Assembly: GCA_964475955.1 (NCBI GenBank)
Contig: CAYYZY010000003.1
Location: forward strand, 1 to 64,000
DNA length: 64,000 nt
Source: DATKZH01 sp964475955
GTDB taxonomy: Bacteria; Planctomycetota; Planctomycetia; Pirellulales; Thermoguttaceae
Reading direction: 5' to 3'
Made by a program: the position numbers and the translations under genes. The notes below the pieces were generated by a model. The model saw only the letters and a program-made list of their open reading frames with translations. It was not told where the DNA came from and made no database searches. Of the stretch, positions 17,633-26,158 are shown in pieces; position 1 is the stretch's first letter; the number at the start of each line of letters is the position of its first letter.

Positions 17633-18649
17633 TCAGCCGCGGAGGTCGACGCGGTCGAGTTTTTCCAGCTTGCCGGCGAGGAAGTGGGTCACGTTGGCCA
17701 GGGCCCGCTGGGCGATCCGGCGGTTCGCTTCCGCCGTGTTCGAGGCGGCGTGCGGCGTGAGCACGACTTCGTCGAGCTTGCGGAGGTCCTTCTCCGGGTC
17801 GACCGGCACGTACGGCTCGGCGTCGAACACGTCGAGCGCCGCGCCCGAGAGCCACGCCTCGGCGATCGCGTCGTACAGGGCCGCCTCGTCGACCACCGAG
17901 CCGCGCGAGGTGTTCACGAGCATGGCCCCGGGCGTCATCACGTGGAGCCGCCGGGCGTTGATGAAGTGGTGCGTCTCGGGCGTGGCGGGCAGGTGGACGG
18001 TGACGAAGTCGGCCCCGTCGAGCACCCGCTCGGTGCTGTTGGTGTAGAGGGCCAGCCCGTACTGGGCCTTGACCTCGGCCGTCGGCTTGCCCTCGCGCCG
18101 CCCGAGGTCCTCCTCGGAGAGCGCGTCGGCGGCGAGCACGCGCATGCCGAAGCCGTGGTGGGCGATCTGCGCCACGCGGCGCCCGATCACGCCGAAGCCG
18201 AGGATGCCGAGGGTCTTGCCCCGTAGCTCGATGCCCGTCTCGGGAGCGTAGTTCCCCGCCTTGAAATGGGCGTGCATGGAGCAGACGTTCTTGGCCAGGC
18301 AGCCGAGCAGCCACATCGTGTGCTCGGCCACGCTGACGTCGAGCACGTCGGGCGTGTTGGTGACCACGCAGCCGTGCCGCCGGGCGAGCGCCTTGTCGAC
18401 GTTGTCGTGGCCGACGCCGAAGCGGGCGATGATCGCCCCGCGCTCGCCGCCGGTGGTCTCCAGGGCCTCGTAGAGGGGGCCCTCGTACGGCTCGCTCCCC
18501 ACGATGACCGCGCGGCTCTTCTCGCTCCGCACCGCCTCGGCCAAGCCCGGCTCGTCGGCGGGGGCCTCGCGCACGGGGAAGTCGGCCAGCCGGAACACGC
18601 TCTGGCCCTTGGAGATCTGTAGCGGTGTTGCCAGTACGACTTCATCCAT
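17633..18649 (-). CDS. D-2-hydroxyacid dehydrogenase (phosphoglycerate dehydrogenase-like)
   Basis: This 338-residue NAD-dependent enzyme has the family signatures in order: VVTNTPDVLDVSVAEHTMWLLGCLAKN, the dinucleotide motif GKTLGILGFGVIGRRVAQIA, the catalytic Arg in LVNTSRGSVVDEAAL, the Glu in ALDVFDAEPY and the His in VVLTPHAASNT. It oxidises or reduces a 2-hydroxyacid such as 3-phosphoglycerate, glyoxylate or lactate; substrate is not resolvable. The domain lengths fit family enzymes without an ACT domain. ATG at 18649 is preferred (GGGAG upstream) over an in-frame TTG at 18667. The FloA-like gene follows. Confidence 0.9.
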   Translation of the reverse strand: MDEVVLATPLQISKGQSVFRLADFPVREAPADEPGLAEAVRSEKSRAVIVGSEPYEGPLYEALETTGGERGAIIARFGVGHDNVDKALARRHGCVVTNTPDVLDVSVAEHTMWLLGCLAKNVCSMHAHFKAGNYAPETGIELRGKTLGILGFGVIGRRVAQIAHHGFGMRVLAADALSEEDLGRREGKPTAEVKAQYGLALYTNSTERVLDGADFVTVHLPATPETHHFINARRLHVMTPGAMLVNTSRGSVVDEAALYDAIAEAWLSGAALDVFDAEPYVPVDPEKDLRKLDEVVLTPHAASNTAEANRRIAQRALANVTHFLAGKLEKLDRVDLRG

Positions 18650-18787
18650 CGGGCTGCGTGCTCCCAATCGTGGTCCGTCGGGATCTTCCGGCCACCCCGG
18701 CTCGCGCCCTCCTTATAGCCCGGCGGGCCGACCGGCTCAAGAGCCCCCCGCTGCCGAAGGGCAACCCCACGAGTGCTACGGCACGTT

Positions 18788-19639
18788 TCACTTGCCGTTG
18801 CCGCGGCCCAGGCTCCGGACCTTTTCGAGGATCCGGGGCCGGGCGTCGTCCATGATGGGGCGCACGTCCTCGTAGCGGACCGTGCGCTGGTCGAACGGGC
18901 GCTTGTCGACCGCGCCCAACAATCGGGCCTCGAACTCCGCCAGGTCCTTGCCGTAGATGTGGTAGCTGTCGGCCATGTGGAAGTAGCGCCCCACGCGAAC
19001 CGGCGTCCCCGAAGCCTCCGACACGCGCCGCGCAATCTGCTCCTGGAGCCGGACCAGGGCGAAGATGTTCATCAGGGCCGCCTTGTAGGCGTCGTTGGAG
19101 CGGAACCGGACGTTCATGTTCAACACGCCGCCGCCCTCCTCGGGCGTGATCCGGCACCAGATGCTCTGAAGACACGCCGGGTCGTAGCACTCCAGGTCCT
19201 CCCATACCTTCCACGTGATCGCCTGGGCACGACGCGTGTGCGGCGCCGCGACCAGCCGGGCGACCAGCCGATCGATCTGGTCGACCGGCCCCTGCGTCGG
19301 CACCTCGTAAGAGAACAGCCGCTGGTGGTACGTGTATTCCCACCGTGTGTCCTCGGGGTCGTTCGGGTCGCGGACCAGGTGGTCCTTGATCCCCTCCAAC
19401 ACCTCCATGACGTACTCCTCCAGGTCCTCGAATCCGCCCGGCAGGTCCTTGTGGATCATCGGCTCCCGGAGCGGCTCGCGCACCAGCACGGTCATCGTGG
19501 CGTCCTTGCTCGGCGGGTCGCCCGGCTGGTCGTACTCGGTGGGCGCGAGGCAGCCCGACTCGTAGAGGGTGATCAGCGAGTTCTCCCACGCCCGGGCGAT
19601 GCAGTCGCCCTCGGCGGCAAGCACGGGGATTCCGTTCAT
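18788..19639 (-). CDS. Thymidylate synthase-family enzyme (non-canonical)
   Basis: The 283-residue protein aligns with the ThyA fold: nucleophile Cys156 (YDPACLQSIW), phosphate-binding Arg180-Ser181 and Asp183 (FRSNDAYK), Asn191 at the position that selects dUMP over dCMP, and His227/Tyr229 (ADSYHIYG) that contact the deoxyribose. The residue after the Cys is Leu rather than the His of classical ThyA, and flanking sequence is divergent, so this belongs to a distant branch. dUMP methylation is the most likely reaction; dCMP hydroxymethylation is less likely given Asn191. The ATG at 19639 has AAAGGAG eight bases upstream. A dCTP deaminase-like gene lies 5.6 kb away. Confidence 0.82.
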   Translation of the reverse strand: MNGIPVLAAEGDCIARAWENSLITLYESGCLAPTEYDQPGDPPSKDATMTVLVREPLREPMIHKDLPGGFEDLEEYVMEVLEGIKDHLVRDPNDPEDTRWEYTYHQRLFSYEVPTQGPVDQIDRLVARLVAAPHTRRAQAITWKVWEDLECYDPACLQSIWCRITPEEGGGVLNMNVRFRSNDAYKAALMNIFALVRLQEQIARRVSEASGTPVRVGRYFHMADSYHIYGKDLAEFEARLLGAVDKRPFDQRTVRYEDVRPIMDDARPRILEKVRSLGRGNGK

Positions 19640-19971
19640 CGAAGCTCCTTTCGGGCGACCGCCGGCCGGTGCTGGGATCGCGCAGGCCGTGCGTGTCGTT
19701 GTTCGTCGGCGCGAACGAGCATCTTTGTCGTTGTTCGCTCCGCGAACAGACGTCTTTTCGCGGAGCGAGAAGCGACCGTGGACCCAACGTGGAGGGCCAT
19801 TGTCGGGGCCAAACGGAATGCTTGCAAGAGCCCCCACGAAGTATGGGGAGCGACGGCCCGCTCTTGCCGTCCTCCGCGCTGCCGGAGACAATGCAACGCG
19901 TTTCGAGCGAGCACGAGGGATTGGGAGGCCGACGACCGAGCACCTCGGCGGCAGCGACACGTGACCTTTCT
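19640..19971. other. Intergenic region with a strong hairpin and decayed 5' sequence
   Basis: This gap between the thymidylate synthase start and the phosphoesterase remnant has no supported gene. TCGCTCCGCGA at 19735-19745 pairs perfectly with TCGCGGAGCGA at 19758-19768, and the nearby GTTGTTCG / GCGAAC words recur, suggesting a mobile or repeat-derived insertion that may have replaced the missing half of the phosphoesterase gene. Confidence 0.55.
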
Positions 19972-20439
19972 TGCATTTATGCCGTTCGGGGGAACATCGA
20001 CCCCGACCGATGGCGGGAGATCTTTGAGGGCGTGCCGGTGACGGCGGTCGAGTCGACCCGGTCGTTCGAGCTGGAGCGACTGCGGCTGACGTGTCTCTCC
20101 GAGGCCGACTCGTTCGACCCGTCGCTCGAGGTAGCTCGGGCCAACCCGGGCCGGTTGCACGTGGTTCTGGGGCACTCGCCCGACTACGCCCTGGGCCGGA
20201 TCGAGGCCGATTTGCTCGTGGCGGGCCACACGCACGGCGGCCAGGTGCAGCTCCCGCTGGTGGGGCCGCTGGTCACGCTCTCCGAGGTGCCGCGTCGTTG
20301 GGCGGCCGGGCTGACGGAGCTGCCCGGCGGGGCCCGGCTGCTCGTCTCCCGGGGCATCGGCATGGAGGGCGGCGCGGCGCCCCGGCTGCGGTTCCTCTGC
20401 CGCCCCGAATTGGCCGTGATCGAGCTGACGCCTGAGTAG
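19972..20439 (+). pseudogene. 5'-truncated metallophosphoesterase
   Basis: From 19972 to a stop at 20437-20439 the frame encodes the C-terminal half of a YaeI-like calcineurin-type phosphoesterase: IYAVRGNIDPDRWREIFEG, VLGHSPDYALGRIEADLLVAGHTHGGQVQLPLVGPL and VSRGIGMEGGAAPRLRFLCRPEL. The GHTHGGQ metal site is intact, but the N-terminal DxH and GDxxD metal ligands, expected 100-150 residues upstream, are missing and the upstream sequence has no similarity to the family in any frame. The gene therefore looks like a deletion remnant and should be inactive. Confidence 0.75.
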
Positions 20440-20535
20440 GCGGAATGTGCTTCGCGCGGTAGGATGATGGGTACGGGTGACTTCGCTCTCGCGCCCCGCT
20501 GGAAAGCCGCGGCCCCCATCGAGAGGAGGTGTGCC

Positions 20536-21444
20536 ATGAAACCGTGGAAGCTCCTGCCCGCACTCGCCGTGATGCTCGCGGCCCCGCTCGCCCGGGCCGA
20601 CTGCGGGTCGATCCCCTTCAAGCCCTGGGTGAAGGTCTTTGAGCCGAACCAGCGGGCGGTGATCGCCTGGGACGGGCGGGAGGAAATCCTGCTCCTGTCG
20701 ACCGACCTGCGGGCCTCCGAGCCGACGAAGGTCCTCGAGGTGATCCCCCTGCCGGCCGAGCCCGCGGTGAAGGAGGGCGACGTGGCCGTCTTCCACAAGG
20801 CGACCGACCTGATCAACCGAAAGCTCTTCCCCCGCAAGCGCAAGGGATTTGGCGCGATGGGCGGCATGGGCGGAGGGGCGGCAATGGGCCCCGCGCTTCC
20901 GCCCGCGGGCGAGGTGACGTTCCACGAGAAGATCGGCGCGCACGACGTCTCCGTGACGCACGTGCTCGACCATCGCCGGTTCGTCGGTTGGGTCAAGGAC
21001 TACTTGGAGGAGGCGGGGGTGGACAACCCGGAACTCCCCCCGCCGCTGGAAGCGGTCGTTCGGGAATACCTGCGCGACGGCTTCCCGTGGTTCGTGTTCG
21101 ACGTGGTCGACCTGGGCGACGAAACGATCACGAAGGACGCGATCCAGTACCGCTTCCCGACCCGCTTCCTCTATTATCCCTTGAGGATTACGCGGAGCGA
21201 GGAGGGCGACACGCGCGTGAGGCTCCTGGTCCTCACGCCGGGACTGGTGAGGATGCCCGACCCCCGGCGCGTGGCGGTGCGGCTGGTCCATGAGCCCGTC
21301 GGAGTAACCAGGGCCGAGCTTCGCGAATTGGACGAGGACCTGTTCAAATTCCTCAGGCGACGACCGCACCTTCGTTTGCGGATCTGGCAAATCGAAGGCC
21401 GGCTCAACGCGTTCCAACACGACCTGATCGCCGGTCGCCGCTGA
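20536..21444 (+). CDS. Secreted DUF2330-like protein
   Basis: The 302-residue product has a signal peptide (WKLLPALAVMLAAPLARA) and a mature N-terminus beginning DCGSIPFKPWVKVFEPNQRAVIAWDGREEILLLSTDL, which resembles the DUF2330 family. A Gly/Met-rich linker (GAMGGMGGGAAMGP) separates it from a second part with EVVREYLRDGFPWFVFDVVDL-type sequence (LPPPLEAVVREYLRDG). Function is unknown; exported proteins of this family are often in gene pairs with other envelope proteins. The ATG follows GAGGAGGT. The next gene, archaemetzincin, reads the same way 191 bases on. Confidence 0.78.
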   Translation: MKPWKLLPALAVMLAAPLARADCGSIPFKPWVKVFEPNQRAVIAWDGREEILLLSTDLRASEPTKVLEVIPLPAEPAVKEGDVAVFHKATDLINRKLFPRKRKGFGAMGGMGGGAAMGPALPPAGEVTFHEKIGAHDVSVTHVLDHRRFVGWVKDYLEEAGVDNPELPPPLEAVVREYLRDGFPWFVFDVVDLGDETITKDAIQYRFPTRFLYYPLRITRSEEGDTRVRLLVLTPGLVRMPDPRRVAVRLVHEPVGVTRAELRELDEDLFKFLRRRPHLRLRIWQIEGRLNAFQHDLIAGRR

Positions 21445-21490
21445 CGCACGAGGGGCGACTGGAGGGGACGGACCCGGCGCCGGGCCTCTC

Positions 21491-21538
21491 GTTCCCCGGC
21501 TCCGCCTGGGAACGCCCTAACGCGAGGCTCCGCCTCGC
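21491..21538. repeat. Paired palindromes with TCC loops
   Basis: GTTCCCCGGC-TCC-GCCTGGGAAC (21491-21513, one mismatch in a 10-bp stem) is followed by GCGAGGC-TCC-GCCTCGC (21522-21538, perfect 7-bp stem). Same architecture as the GGCACG palindromes but different arm sequence. Confidence 0.82.
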
Positions 21539-21635
21539 CGCAAGACGGCGACGTTTCACTCTCGCTAACAAGCCGGGGCTTGGGAACCAGGAGAAGGACA
21601 CCAGGAAAGCTCTCCTCGCAGCAAACCACGGTCCC

Positions 21636-22553
21636 ATGACAAGAGACAACCTTGCCGTGCTCTCGCTCGCCTGCCTCTTCGCCTTTTCGTCGGGCGCCGG
21701 TGCCGCGCCGCCTGGCGACGACGACATGCTGCCCGCGAAAATCAAGAAGCTCCTGCCGCTGCACCGGCCGCTCGGGCGGCCCGGCCCCAGCGACTGGCTG
21801 GCCAACCACGAGGAGCCGGGCGAGACCTTCCGGCAGTACGTGCGCGGCCGGCCGGTCACGCCCGACCGCCGCCGCCGCGTGATCTACGTGCAGCCGCTGG
21901 GCGATTTCACCGAGAATCAGCGCAAGATCGTCTCCCTGACCGCCGAGTTCATGCAGATCTACTTCGGGCTGCCGGTGAAAGTGCGCGACGACCTGCCGCT
22001 CGACGAGATCCCGCCCGAGGCCCGGCGCAAGCACCCGAGCTGGGGCATGGACCAGATCCTCACCTCCTACGTGCTCCAGCGGGTCCTCTACCCGCGGCTT
22101 CCCCGCGACGCGACGGCCTACATCGCCTTCACGGCCTCCGACCTCTGGCCCGGCGAAGGCTGGAACTTCGTGTTCGGGCAGGCCTCGCTCACGCATCGGG
22201 TGGGGGTCTGGTCGATCTACCGCAACGGCGACCCCGACGGGAGCGACGAGGCCTTCCGGCTCTGTCTGGTGCGTACGATCAAGACGGCCACGCACGAGAC
22301 GGGCCACATGTTCTCCATGAAGCACTGCATCCGCTACGAGTGCAACATGTGCGGCTCGAATCACCGCGCCGAACGCGATCGCCTCCCCCTGTGGCTCTGC
22401 CCCCACTGCCTCGCCAAGCTCTGCTGGGCCACCAAGGTCGACCCCGAAGAGCGCTTCGGGAACCTGATCGACTTCTGCGAGGCCAACGGCCTGGAGCGGG
22501 AGCAGGCGTCCTTCGAGAAGTCGCTCGCGGCAATGCGGGGATCGGCGCGTTGA
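21636..22553 (+). CDS. amzA: Secreted archaemetzincin-type zinc metalloprotease
   Basis: The 305-residue protein has a signal peptide (LAVLSLACLFAFSSGAGAA) and the archaemetzincin core: HETGHMFSMKHC with His220, Glu221, His224 and His230 followed by Cys231, then Cys236-Asn-Met238 and Cys255-x2-Cys258, closely matching HExxHxxGx3Cx4CxM...CxxC. The conserved Gly after the second His is Ser227. It would be a zinc peptidase with a second, structural zinc site. Most archaemetzincins are cytoplasmic-looking, so the export signal is notable. The start has no strong ribosome binding site but gives a proper signal peptide. Confidence 0.88.
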   Translation: MTRDNLAVLSLACLFAFSSGAGAAPPGDDDMLPAKIKKLLPLHRPLGRPGPSDWLANHEEPGETFRQYVRGRPVTPDRRRRVIYVQPLGDFTENQRKIVSLTAEFMQIYFGLPVKVRDDLPLDEIPPEARRKHPSWGMDQILTSYVLQRVLYPRLPRDATAYIAFTASDLWPGEGWNFVFGQASLTHRVGVWSIYRNGDPDGSDEAFRLCLVRTIKTATHETGHMFSMKHCIRYECNMCGSNHRAERDRLPLWLCPHCLAKLCWATKVDPEERFGNLIDFCEANGLEREQASFEKSLAAMRGSAR

Positions 22554-22587
22554 ATCCGTACGCGATTCCCCGTCGCGCCCGCCGCGA

Positions 22588-22659
22588 CTGTAGGGAACGG
22601 CCTCTGCGCCGTTCCGGAATCCGGCGGAGGCGCACCGCCGCTGAGGGCGTTCCCTACAG
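22588..22659. repeat. Inverted repeat, CTGTAGGGAACG family (copy 1)
   Basis: CTGTAGGGAACG at 22588-22599 pairs perfectly with CGTTCCCTACAG at 22648-22659. The right arm supplies the TAG stop codon of the symporter gene that ends at 22654. A second copy is at 44045-44118. Confidence 0.9.
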
Positions 22660-24942
22660 CGCTAGATCGTACGTCTCCCGCTCCGGAGTGACCGTGATTT
22701 CGATGCCCGAGGTGTCGGGGTCGCGGAAGCGGTCGGGCACGTCGGCGGCGCGGAGCCACTGCACGGGCTCGTCGGCCGCGAAGGAGAGCGTTTCCCGCTC
22801 TTCGCCCGTGCCGATGACGATCCGCCGCCGGCCGGCCTCTATGTCCTCTTGGATGGGGACTTCGACCGGGACGGACCGAATCACTTCGGCGATCTCGCCC
22901 GGGTTGTCCGGATCCATGCGCACGAGGAAGTGCCGGTCGGGCACGACGGCGACGTGGTACTGCGTGCCGGCCGGGGCGCCGCCGGCGCGCTGCGGCGTGG
23001 CGAACCGGTAGCGGCCGTCGGTGCCGGTCGGCAGGACGGCGTCGAGCCGGTCGTCGCCCGTGTCGAGGATCACGTTCGCGCCGACGACCGGTTTCCCGTC
23101 GAGCGTCACCCGGCCGGCCACGGAGTAGTAGGTCTCGGCGCTGGAGAAGCCCCAGTAGAGCCCGACCATCGTCACCACCAGCAAGGCCGACAGCACGCGG
23201 TAGTCGAGCAGGCCGCGCCAGGGGTCCTTGCTCTGAAGCGCCTCCAGGGGCGACTTCCACACCAGGTGCTCGCTCTCGGCCGTGTGCTCGTGCGGCCAGA
23301 GGAGCGAGACCACGAAGATGAACACCGACTCGGCCACGAAGAGAAGGAACGCCTTGAACAGGGCGTTGACGGCCATGAACGAGGCGAGCTGCGCGTTGAC
23401 GTCGTCCAGCTCGATGACCTGGAAGTCGTCGAGCATCTTCACCGTGTAGATCACCAGCCCCACGACCGAGCCGAAGATCAACGTCCACAGCGACGCCCGG
23501 GCGGAGGTCCGCCGCCAGAACACGCCCCACAGGAAGACGACGGCCGTGGGCGGGGCGACGACGGGGAATACGTCGACCATCGCCTGGAAGATCGTCTCGC
23601 CGAGCTGGCCGATCCCCATCGACCAGAGCACGGCCACGCACATCGCCACGAACGTGGCAATGCGCCCCACGCGGATCAGGTGCCGGTCGTCGGCCGACGG
23701 CCGAAACCGCTTGTAGATATCGTAGCTGACCAACGTGGCGATCGAATTCAGCGCCCCGGAGACCGTGCTCATCAGGGCCGCCAGCATGGCCGCGATGACC
23801 AGCCCCTGCATGCCCGGCCAGAGCATCGTCTTGATCATGTGCGTGTACGTTCGCTCGGTCATGGGCGAGCCGTCCGGATTGACCGGAAGCGGGGGGATGC
23901 CCCCGTTCGCGACGCCCCGATTCACCAGCCCCAGGCACACGACGCCGGGCAGCACGAACAGGAAGACGGGCAGGATCTTGATGAAGCCGGCAAACAGCGG
24001 CCCGACGCGCGCGTGGTTCTCGTCCTTGGCCCCGAGCACGCGCTGGACGATCGTCTGGTCGGTACACCAGTACCACACCCCCAGCACCGGATAGCCCAGG
24101 AACACGGCGTACCAGGTGACGCCCGTGGGATCGTTCCCGGCGCGGAGCATGGAGAGGTTGACCGGGTGGACGCTCTCCTTGAGTTCGGCCCATCCGCCGA
24201 TCATGTGGAAACCGACCAGCGTGATGCAGAAGGCGCCGACCAACAGCACGACGGTCTGAATCGACTCGGTGAGCACCACGGCCAACAGCCCGCCCACGAT
24301 CGTATAGAGGGCCGTGATGCCGCACATGGCGAGGATCGTGGCCCAGTGGTACCGCTCGGGGTCTTCGATGAACACCTGGAGCACGGTCCCTTCCAGCACG
24401 ATCGCCCCGGTGTGCAGGGAGAAGCCGATGTGGACGACCACCGCCGAGAAGATGGAGAGGACGGCCAGGTAGTCGCGGCTCCCGCGGCTGTAGCGTTTCT
24501 CCATGAAGTCGGGCAGGGTGGCCACGTTCGAGCGCATGTAGAAGGGGGCGAAGAAGAGCGCGAGGATGACCAGCGTGAACGCGGCCATCCACTCGAAGTT
24601 GCCGTAGGTGAGTCCCGAGGTGTACCCGTTCTGCGCGAAGCTGACCAGGTGGATGGTGGAGATGTTCGTCGCGAACAGGGCCAGCCCGATCATCGGCCAG
24701 CGGAGCGACTTGCCGGCCAGGAAATAGTCGCTTCCCTGCTGCCGTTTCCTCCGCATGCCGGCCCAGCAGCCCAGGGCGACGATGCCCACCAGGTAGAGGA
24801 GGATGATCGACAGGTCGAGCGTGCCGACCCGGATCCCGCCATCCAGCGCGCCGGCCGCCCCCCCGGCAGGACTCGCATGCGCCCAGGTCCCGAGCCCGAG
24901 GCACAAGACCGGCACGAACCACGGCAAAAATCTTCTGGTCAT
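22654..24942 (-). CDS. Sodium:solute symporter with C-terminal carboxypeptidase-regulatory-like domain
   Basis: This 762-residue membrane protein has a signal-like N-terminus, then the SSS (LeuT-fold) transporter core of about 13-14 TM segments: LDLSIILLYLVGIVALGCWAG, SVAGALNSIATLVSYDIYKRF-type helix 8 (VSGALNSIATLVSYD) and ADWxCTDQT-like VWYWCTDQTIVQRVLGAK, as in sugar/anion sodium symporters. After a last TM segment near 595 the final 160 residues form an extracytoplasmic beta-sandwich (VAGRVTLDGKPVVGANVILDT, GTDGRYRF, GTQYHVAVVPD) typical of planctomycete lipoproteins. The substrate is probably a sugar or carboxylate. ATG at 24942 was chosen for the signal sequence; its stop codon lies in a repeat. 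Confidence 0.87.
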   Translation of the reverse strand: MTRRFLPWFVPVLCLGLGTWAHASPAGGAAGALDGGIRVGTLDLSIILLYLVGIVALGCWAGMRRKRQQGSDYFLAGKSLRWPMIGLALFATNISTIHLVSFAQNGYTSGLTYGNFEWMAAFTLVILALFFAPFYMRSNVATLPDFMEKRYSRGSRDYLAVLSIFSAVVVHIGFSLHTGAIVLEGTVLQVFIEDPERYHWATILAMCGITALYTIVGGLLAVVLTESIQTVVLLVGAFCITLVGFHMIGGWAELKESVHPVNLSMLRAGNDPTGVTWYAVFLGYPVLGVWYWCTDQTIVQRVLGAKDENHARVGPLFAGFIKILPVFLFVLPGVVCLGLVNRGVANGGIPPLPVNPDGSPMTERTYTHMIKTMLWPGMQGLVIAAMLAALMSTVSGALNSIATLVSYDIYKRFRPSADDRHLIRVGRIATFVAMCVAVLWSMGIGQLGETIFQAMVDVFPVVAPPTAVVFLWGVFWRRTSARASLWTLIFGSVVGLVIYTVKMLDDFQVIELDDVNAQLASFMAVNALFKAFLLFVAESVFIFVVSLLWPHEHTAESEHLVWKSPLEALQSKDPWRGLLDYRVLSALLVVTMVGLYWGFSSAETYYSVAGRVTLDGKPVVGANVILDTGDDRLDAVLPTGTDGRYRFATPQRAGGAPAGTQYHVAVVPDRHFLVRMDPDNPGEIAEVIRSVPVEVPIQEDIEAGRRRIVIGTGEERETLSFAADEPVQWLRAADVPDRFRDPDTSGIEITVTPERETYDLAL

Positions 24943-25190
24943 CGTGTTGCACCCAACTGCTGGAATCCCGTCAACGAAGCAGGGTCGTGGTTGAGTCCTC
25001 CCGCACAGCGCCCTCAGCTTCATGAAGCCGCCGAAGTTAACACAACCCATGCGTGCCAGCAAGGATCGGCGGCGAACCCCCTCTTTCGGGCCACCTGATC
25101 CGCGACTGAGGGCGGAGATTGCGGGAGCCGGCCGGCGCGCTCGGCGTACACGAGCGGCAGGACGGTGGTGATCCCGTGGGCTCCCGGAAA

Positions 25191-25823
25191 CTACGGGGCC
25201 GGCCGACCGCGGACGTCGGTTTGCCCGTACGTCGCAGAAATGCCCTCGACGGCCTTGTCGGGCGGGCTGGTAATCCGACAGACCGTCAATTGCGCGATCG
25301 CGTCGCCTTCCTGGAGAACCAAGTCAAACGGCCCAAGATTGACGATCTCGAGAACGACGAGACCAGTCCAGGTGGAGTGTATGGTGGGCGCTGTGAGATG
25401 GACCACCATACCGGTGCGCGCCTTGGAACTCTTGCCATTCACGAAACAGATGCAGTCGGCGTTTGTCTTGGGCGTCCCCACCTTCTCCCTGGTCGGCCAC
25501 AACAAGAAGCCGCGTGGCCGCACGACGATCTCACTGCCCCTTCGCATGACGGGGTGATCAAGTGCTTCACTGAAGCTTGGGGGAGTCGAAACGTACTTGG
25601 AACTGAATTTTCCGAGCTTGTACCGGCCCACGTGCAATTCCGGGCGGGCTTTCCCGCGAGCGTCCGAGTCGGACGCAAACTGCTCGATGTCCCAGATCTT
25701 GGCGTCGTCGATCTTGCCCAAGTGTAGATCGACCGAAGTCGCGTCGATCTTCTCGGGCGCGGGGTCAACGACAAGCCTGCCCGTCTCGATGGCCCAGGCT
25801 ATATCGCGGTCCGACAAGAACAT
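25191..25823 (-). CDS. dCTP deaminase/dUTPase-superfamily protein
   Basis: The 210-residue product begins MFLSDRDIAWAIETGRLVVDP and contains ATSVDLHLG, the GKSSKARTGMVVHLTA nucleotide-binding motif and LVVLEIVNLGPFDLVLQEGDAIAQL, the standard order in dCTP deaminase (Dcd). The Glu in LEIVN matches the catalytic Glu of Dcd. The enzyme would deaminate dCTP to dUTP, feeding dUMP to thymidylate synthase. It is slightly longer than usual (about 190). It lies 11 bases downstream of a 107-residue gene in the same direction with no ribosome binding site of its own, implying coupled translation. Confidence 0.8.
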   Translation of the reverse strand: MFLSDRDIAWAIETGRLVVDPAPEKIDATSVDLHLGKIDDAKIWDIEQFASDSDARGKARPELHVGRYKLGKFSSKYVSTPPSFSEALDHPVMRRGSEIVVRPRGFLLWPTREKVGTPKTNADCICFVNGKSSKARTGMVVHLTAPTIHSTWTGLVVLEIVNLGPFDLVLQEGDAIAQLTVCRITSPPDKAVEGISATYGQTDVRGRPAP

Positions 25824-25834
25824 GCGTGCGCCGT

Positions 25835-26158
25835 CTAGTCAGTGGGAATCAGGAAATCCTCTGAGACGTGTATCACGTCGGCGCTCGGCACCTCAACGAT
25901 TACCCAACCGCCGGGCAGTTCCTTGAGTTTACGACAGAGTACGTAGCCCTCGATTGTGGTTCCATATCCAGGCTCGTCTTCATGCAAGGGGGCCTTCTTT
26001 TCGTCTCGAAGGTGGTCCGTATGGGCCGTTCCAACCAATCTGCCCGCCGCCTCACCCGCGTACGTTTTGATCTTGTCACCCAGTTCGATCTCGAATACGC
26101 GTTCGTTCGTGAAGGCGCCGTGTTCAATTGTGCACGCAATGTAGTAACGGTCTGCCAT
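25835..26158 (-). CDS. Small protein of unknown function upstream of dCTP deaminase-like gene
   Basis: A 107-residue soluble protein (YYIACTIEHGAFTNERVFEIELGD, GTTIEGYVLCRKLKELPGGWVIVEVP) with beta-rich, SH3- or OB-like alternation and no TM segment or recognised family. Codon use is less GC-biased than its neighbours, as is that of the following gene, suggesting the pair was acquired together. The ATG at 26158 is supported by GAGGTG seven bases upstream. Start and dcd-like gene form a two-gene operon. Confidence 0.7.
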   Translation of the reverse strand: MADRYYIACTIEHGAFTNERVFEIELGDKIKTYAGEAAGRLVGTAHTDHLRDEKKAPLHEDEPGYGTTIEGYVLCRKLKELPGGWVIVEVPSADVIHVSEDFLIPTD

